The position numbers were made by a program, and so were the translations under genes. The notes below the pieces were generated by a model. It was not told the origin of the DNA. It ran no database searches and saw nothing but the letters and a program-made list of their open reading frames with translations. From contig NZ_JPDS01000001.1 of NCBI RefSeq assembly GCF_000766795.1, forward strand, positions 1,431,001 to 1,495,000: DNA of 64,000 bases. The letters are read 5' to 3'. This document shows, piece after piece, positions 60,103 to 64,000 of this stretch. Each line of letters starts with the position of its first letter. Position 1 is the first letter of the stretch. Source of the DNA: Polaribacter sp. Hel1_85 (lineage in GTDB: Bacteria; Bacteroidota; Bacteroidia; Flavobacteriales; Flavobacteriaceae).

Positions 60103-60696
60103 TTGAATTCAGATTACCAAAACTTCATTCCATCAAAAGCAATTCCTTTTGTTCAATTTTTAATTGATAAACATTCGTTTGATTTAAAAATTGTGAATCA
60201 AAGGCAAACAAAACATGGTGATTTTAGAAAATTACCAAATGGTAGATTTCAAATTACTGTTAATAACAACCTCAACAAATATCAATTCTTACTAACATTA
60301 GTGCATGAAATTGCACATCATGTAACTCATCAAAAATTTGGAAGAGTACAACCACATGGAAAAGAATGGAAAACAGTTTTTCAACACTTAATGCTGCCAT
60401 TTTTACGTCCTGAAATTTATCCTATGGAAATGCTTCCTCATTTAGCAAATTATTTTAAAAATCCAAAAGCGAGTACAGATGCCGATGTTAATTTATCACT
60501 AGTTTTAAGAGGAAATGAAGCTGAAACAGGTCTGAATTTTATCTTTGAAATTCCTTTTGGAAATCTATTTGTATTTAAAAACACCATTTATAAAAGAGGA
60601 AATAAACGGAGAACTAGATTTGAGTGTTTGAATATGAGTAATAATAAAGCATACCTTTTCAATCAAAATGTAGAAGTAAAACAATATCATTCTTAA
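60103..60696 (+). CDS. SprT-like zinc metallopeptidase domain protein
   Basis: A 197-residue protein with the SprT-like active site LVHEIAHHVTHQKFGRVQPH (HExxH, about residues 65-84) and a C-terminal zinc-ribbon-like remnant. There is no ATG in the frame; an in-frame TAG at 60097-60099 limits the start to TTG at 60103-60105, 10 bp after the SDR stop. Use of TTG is unusual here. The SprT family acts in DNA-protein crosslink repair in eukaryotes; bacterial roles are unclear. Confidence 0.88.
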   Translation: MNSDYQNFIPSKAIPFVQFLIDKHSFDLKIVNQRQTKHGDFRKLPNGRFQITVNNNLNKYQFLLTLVHEIAHHVTHQKFGRVQPHGKEWKTVFQHLMLPFLRPEIYPMEMLPHLANYFKNPKASTDADVNLSLVLRGNEAETGLNFIFEIPFGNLFVFKNTIYKRGNKRRTRFECLNMSNNKAYLFNQNVEVKQYHS

Positions 60697-60704
60697 ATAT
60701 TCTT

Positions 60705-60741
60705 AAACTAAAAAAGCATCCTTTGGATGCTTTTTTAGTTT
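60705..60741. terminator. Strong bidirectional terminator
   Basis: A 17-bp perfect stem (AAACTAAAAAAGCATCC, 60705-60721, with 60725-60741) and a 3-nt loop between the convergent SprT-like and DUF389 genes. It overlaps the DUF389 stop by two bases. Confidence 0.93.
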
Positions 60742-62221
60742 AATTATCTCTCTTAATAAAGAGTGTATCTAAATTCATTTCTTTTTGCAACCACGTACGT
60801 AATTCTCTTTCTTTAGGACTTACAATACTGTCTGGCAAACTAGGATTCCATTTAATAATTGCTTGAGGAATTGTATCTATTTTAATAAAATCTTTAGATG
60901 ATAAAACTTTAGCAAACCCTATTTCTTGAATATCATTATATCTAATTTTTGCATCTTTAGCAATACTACTAAAAGCAATTCCATTTTTGTTTTTGTTTAA
61001 AGCATCTTGCTCTATTCTAGTATTTAATCCAGAAATAGTTCCTTGTAAATCTTCTATTTGCTTTTGAAGCCCTGCAATTATATTCTTACTTTCTTGCAAC
61101 TCTTGTCTTTTCTCAGTGTAAGCAGTAGTAATCAGCTCAAAACTCTTAGTATCACTTCCTTTAATATCAATTTTCACTTCTTTTAAACGCTCATACCTTG
61201 GATCATTAACCAATCTACTTTCTAACATATTTTTCTCAGCAACTGTTACTTCATTAAAAAAATTAAGTTTCAAAACTTTAGTGTCAGCATCATAATCTTT
61301 ATCAATTAATTGAAAATTTGGAATTACACTTATTTCATTTTTTACATACGCTTTTAATTGTGCATTTACTCTACTCTCTTCTAAAGCATTAATAAATGTA
61401 TAAACTGCAGGAATCATAACAGCAATACCTACAACAGTAGCAATAGTTGCATATCTTTTTCTTTTTTTAGCGTTAGCGTACTTGTGCATTGGAAAACTCA
61501 ATAGTTTTAAAACCAAGAAAGTTGCTAAAGCAATAAAAATAGTATTAATAGTAAAAAGATACATTGCACCTAAAGCATACCTAAACCCAATAGCTTCACC
61601 AGAAAAACCTTTTGCTAAACCATAACCAGCAGTACACAAAGGAGGCATTAAGGCTGTTGCAATTGCAACTCCAAAAATTACAGATGCAACTGTTCCTTTT
61701 TTAGTTCTTGCAACCATTAGAGCTAAACCACCAAAAAATGCAATTAAAACATCTCGAATATCTGGCTTTGTTCTACCTAATAACTCTGAAGTATCTTCAC
61801 TTAATGGAAAAAAATAAAAGAAGACAAAAGATGCAAGTAAACTTAACACAATCATTGTTGCCAAACTAATTGTCGATTTTTTTAAAACCTCAATATCATT
61901 TATAGCAAAAGCACTTCCAATACCTAAAATTGGTCCCATTAAAGGAGATATTAACATGGCTCCAATAACAACTGCTGTAGAATTTGCATTTAAACCAATA
62001 GAAGCGACAAAGACAGCAAAAATAAGAATCCAAGCAGTAGCACCCTTAAAAGGTATATCTGCTTTTATAGCATTTATTGTTGCTTCGTGATCTGTATCTT
62101 CTCTAAAATCTAAAAGTTCTTTTAAATACTTTTTAACACTAGAAAGCAATCCTTTAGCTCCATTCTTCATTTCTTGCTTAGATTGCTCAACAGCTTCATT
62201 ACCTGCGTTATTTTCTTCCAT
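60740..62221 (-). CDS. DUF389 membrane protein
   Basis: A 493-residue protein. A soluble N-terminus (about 1-60) precedes a membrane core of about six helices (60-280) with the DUF389 hallmark NANSTAVVIGAMLISPLMGP (about 77-96) and TALMPPLCTAGYGLAKG (about 185). A long C-terminal region (290-490) has a coiled coil (SKNIIAGLQKQIEDLQGTIS). The TIGR00341 family is uncharacterised in bacteria. Transcribed alone. Confidence 0.9.
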   Translation of the reverse strand: MEENNAGNEAVEQSKQEMKNGAKGLLSSVKKYLKELLDFREDTDHEATINAIKADIPFKGATAWILIFAVFVASIGLNANSTAVVIGAMLISPLMGPILGIGSAFAINDIEVLKKSTISLATMIVLSLLASFVFFYFFPLSEDTSELLGRTKPDIRDVLIAFFGGLALMVARTKKGTVASVIFGVAIATALMPPLCTAGYGLAKGFSGEAIGFRYALGAMYLFTINTIFIALATFLVLKLLSFPMHKYANAKKRKRYATIATVVGIAVMIPAVYTFINALEESRVNAQLKAYVKNEISVIPNFQLIDKDYDADTKVLKLNFFNEVTVAEKNMLESRLVNDPRYERLKEVKIDIKGSDTKSFELITTAYTEKRQELQESKNIIAGLQKQIEDLQGTISGLNTRIEQDALNKNKNGIAFSSIAKDAKIRYNDIQEIGFAKVLSSKDFIKIDTIPQAIIKWNPSLPDSIVSPKERELRTWLQKEMNLDTLFIKRDN

Positions 62222-62283
62222 ATTTAATATTTTATAACGTTGGAAAGATACAAAAAAAGTTATCTAAAAAACATTTTTTAATT

Positions 62284-62784
62284 TTACTGTAGATAAATAA
62301 TATCGATCTCTAACTTGAATTTTTGCTGAATTTTATTTCCAATTAAAAATGCAATTTGATGAATTTTATTGGCTGAAAAATTATTCATATCTAATTTTCT
62401 TCCTCTAAACGCAGGATACATTTCTTTTAATGGAATTATAATATTCTGCCACTCATTATTCATAGTTAAAAATGTATAGACATAAGAATAAGAATTACTA
62501 AAATCGTCCTTAATTCTAAATTGGTATTTATTACCATCTCCTTTTATCCTTACAACAACATTTGTAAAGTTTTCTATTTTTAACTGTTTAAAGCGATACC
62601 TTAAAGAAGAAAATCCACCATTATTTTCTAAAGAAACTAAACCAGAATACTCACCATATCCATGATTATTAATTTTAAAACTCCCATTAGATTTCCCTCC
62701 CATTACAACATCATCCACAACAAGCCAATCAGAAATATTTGAATTTTCTTTAAAATCGAAAATAACATTTTTAGTATCGCTCAT
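62284..62784 (-). CDS. CIA30-family protein
   Basis: A 166-residue beta-sandwich protein of the complex I intermediate-associated protein 30 (CIA30) family. Hallmarks are WLVVDDVVMGGKSNGSFKIN (about 20-39), YSGLVSLENNGGFSSLRYRF (about 45-64) and AFLIGNKIQQKFKLEIDIIY. The bacterial function is unknown; CIA30-like domains often bind carbohydrates. The ATG at 62782-62784 (MSDTKNVIFDF) is chosen; a start 72 bp upstream would add a hydrophobic stretch that is not a good signal peptide. Confidence 0.88.
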   Translation of the reverse strand: MSDTKNVIFDFKENSNISDWLVVDDVVMGGKSNGSFKINNHGYGEYSGLVSLENNGGFSSLRYRFKQLKIENFTNVVVRIKGDGNKYQFRIKDDFSNSYSYVYTFLTMNNEWQNIIIPLKEMYPAFRGRKLDMNNFSANKIHQIAFLIGNKIQQKFKLEIDIIYLQ

Positions 62785-62895
62785 AAATAAGGTGTAATAA
62801 TTAGAAAATAAATTTTGTTCATGATAATTATAAAAAATATCAATCAAAAATAGCATTCATTTAGCAAAATACATATTGGAAATTTGTTAAATAAA

Positions 62896-62923
62896 AAAAG
62901 CTTCACAAAATTGTGAAGCTTTT
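62896..62923 (-). terminator. Terminator of tRNA-Lys
   Basis: Thirteen-bp stem AAAAGCTTCACAA/TTGTGAAGCTTTT with a 2-nt loop, followed on the minus strand by a T-run; it begins 5 bp after the tRNA 3' end. Confidence 0.93.
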
Positions 62924-62927
62924 AATG

Positions 62928-63000
62928 TGACCGGGCTGGGGCTCGAACCCAGGACCCTCTCCTTAAAAGGGAGATGCTCTACCAACTGAGCTACCAGGTC
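62928..63000 (-). tRNA. tRNA-Lys (UUU)
   Basis: On the minus strand: acceptor GACCTGG, D-arm GCTC...GAGC, anticodon arm TCTCC-CTTTTAA-GGAGA with anticodon TTT, variable loop GGGTC, T-arm CTGGG-TTCGAGC-CCCAG, acceptor CCCGGTC, discriminator A. CCA is not encoded. The acceptor stem has one mismatch (U5 with C68). Confidence 0.96.
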
Positions 63001-63060
63001 ATTCTTTTCTTTTAAGCGGCTGCAAATATACACCTTGTTTTAAATAAAACAAATTTATTT

Positions 63061-63828
63061 TTATTTTTTTTCATTTAAATAAGCATCTCTAACTTTCTTA
63101 AACAAATTAGAAGAATACACAAAATTTACAACTGCTTCATTATCAGTTTTAAATATATCATTACTACTTCCTTCCCATGCTTTTCTTCCATCCTTTAAAA
63201 AAATAATTTTTTCTCCAATCTCCATCACAGAATTCATATCATGCGTATTTATTACAGTTGTAATATTATATTCATCCGTAATTTCTTGTATTAAATTATC
63301 TATTACAATTGCAGTTCGAGGATCTAAACCAGAATTAGGTTCATCACAAAATAAATATTTAGGATTCATAACAATTGCTCTTGCAATAGCAACTCTTTTT
63401 TGCATTCCTCCAGATAGTTCTGCCGGTAATTTTTTATTTGAATTTTCTAGATTAACTCTTTTTAAAACGAAGTTTACACGTTCTAACATTTCTTCTTGCG
63501 TTTGTTTCGTAAACATTTTTAATGGAAACATTACATTTTCTTCAACCGTTTGAGAATCAAATAATGCACTACCTTGAAAAACCATACCAATTTCTTGTCT
63601 CCATTGCTGCTTTTCTTTTTCTGAGAATTTAGTATTAATTCTTCCGTCAAAAGAAATAGTTCCTTCTTCTGGAGTATGTAAACCAATTAAAGATTTTATA
63701 AATACTGTTTTACCAGAACCACTTTCTCCAATAATTAAACTTGTTTCTCCTGCAAGAAATGTAGCAGAAATGCCTTTTAACACTTTTACCTCTCCAAAAC
63801 CTTTATGTAAATTCTTTACTTCTATCAT
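63061..63828 (-). CDS. mlaF: MlaF-type ABC transporter ATP-binding protein
   Basis: A 255-residue ATPase of a phospholipid/retrograde lipid transport system. Walker A GESGSGKTVFIKSLIGL (about 33-49), Q-loop WRQEIGMVFQGSALFDSQTV, signature LSGGMQKRVAIARAIV (about 139) and Walker B YLFCDEPNSGLDPRTA. The FQGSALFDSQTV and PLK(M/L)F segments are those of MlaF/Ttg2A. Just upstream lies the MlaE-like permease gene cut by the window edge (4-bp spacing). Confidence 0.93.
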   Translation of the reverse strand: MIEVKNLHKGFGEVKVLKGISATFLAGETSLIIGESGSGKTVFIKSLIGLHTPEEGTISFDGRINTKFSEKEKQQWRQEIGMVFQGSALFDSQTVEENVMFPLKMFTKQTQEEMLERVNFVLKRVNLENSNKKLPAELSGGMQKRVAIARAIVMNPKYLFCDEPNSGLDPRTAIVIDNLIQEITDEYNITTVINTHDMNSVMEIGEKIIFLKDGRKAWEGSSNDIFKTDNEAVVNFVYSSNLFKKVRDAYLNEKK

Positions 63829-63831
63829 CTT

Positions 63832-64000
63832 TTAGGTTAAAAGCATTTGAGTTAAAAAATAATTTGCAATTACTATTAAAATTGTAGTCCAAACAACTGC
63901 TTGTGTACTTGCTCTACCAACTGCTATAGATCCTCCTTTTACAAAATAACCATGATAAGAAGGTACAGTTGCTATTATAAATGCAAAAACTAATGTTTTA
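63832..64000 (-). CDS. mlaE: MlaE-type ABC permease (5' end cut by window edge)
   Basis: Only the last 55 codons are visible: ...LVFAFIIATVPSYHGYFVKG, GSIAVGRASTQAVVWTTILI, VIANYFLTQMLLT and TAA at 63832-63834. The motif GxxxxGGSxxVGRATTxAVV is the conserved C-terminal part of the MlaE/YrbE permease. It is followed 3 bp later by the MlaF gene. Confidence 0.92.
   Translation of the reverse strand, partial: KTLVFAFIIATVPSYHGYFVKGGSIAVGRASTQAVVWTTILIVIANYFLTQMLLT

Overview
The window is AT-rich DNA (roughly 30% G+C by eye) with the hallmarks of a marine Flavobacteriaceae chromosome (Polaribacter/Tenacibaculum-like). These hallmarks are TonB-dependent receptor and CarboxypepD-type barrel proteins, SerB-SerA fusion, GyrI/AraC pairs, DUF2853, L31 type B, many SpII lipoproteins with short tails, few Shine-Dalgarno sequences, and -7 boxes resembling TAnnTTTG. 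No phage, transposase, rRNA or CRISPR was seen. One tRNA (Lys, UUU) is present. Both ends cut genes: ddl on the left and an MlaE-type permease on the right.

Layout. 1-2.8 kb: ddl, a PASTA protein and an RluD-type pseudouridine synthase, with two microsatellites between the last two. 3-6.1 kb: a TetR gene and a redox operon (carboxymuconolactone decarboxylase-like, peroxiredoxin-like, DoxX-like, lipoprotein) with two near-identical operators. 6.2-8.3 kb: an arsenic operon (arsR, arsC, DUF6428, arsN-type acetyltransferase) without an efflux pump. 8.4-11.9 kb: an ECF sigma/anti-sigma pair followed by three envelope genes. 12-17 kb: yaaA, a frameshifted L-serine dehydratase gene, DUF2853, dnaK. 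17-24.4 kb: a TPR histidine kinase with a LuxR-type regulator, a frameshifted lipoprotein, NDH-2, and AraC/GyrI genes. 24.5-29.4 kb: a TonB receptor and an envelope/hydrolase cluster. 29.4-39.8 kb: tryptophan catabolism through kynurenine (ACMS decarboxylase, 3-hydroxyanthranilate dioxygenase, SDR, aldehyde dehydrogenase, RidA-type deaminase, kynurenine monooxygenase, kynureninase). 40-44 kb: NlpC/P60 lipoprotein, SerB-SerA, UbiA-like protein. 44-54.6 kb: gcvP and a glutamate-synthase-like gene with an accessory zone between them (WG-repeat protein, secreted protein, toxin-antitoxin pair). 55-64 kb: housekeeping and envelope genes, tRNA-Lys, and an Mla-type ABC system.

The most interesting material is short and repetitive. 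Within the kynurenine cluster, two copies of a roughly 380-bp unit each consist of a small GIY-YIG nuclease gene bracketed by inverted copies of a palindrome (core CTCGACTGCGCTCGAG). A third 73-bp unit has the two palindromes but no gene, and a solo palindrome lies in frame inside kmo. This looks like a nuclease-linked palindrome family comparable in logic to REP/RAYT systems.

Other observations include a tandem-duplication scar between gcvP and the glutamate synthase gene, and two attC-like hairpins with covarying arms placed just 3' of accessory genes, one carrying a nested palindrome in its loop. There are also five copies of a dispersed intergenic repeat and two homopolymer frameshifts.
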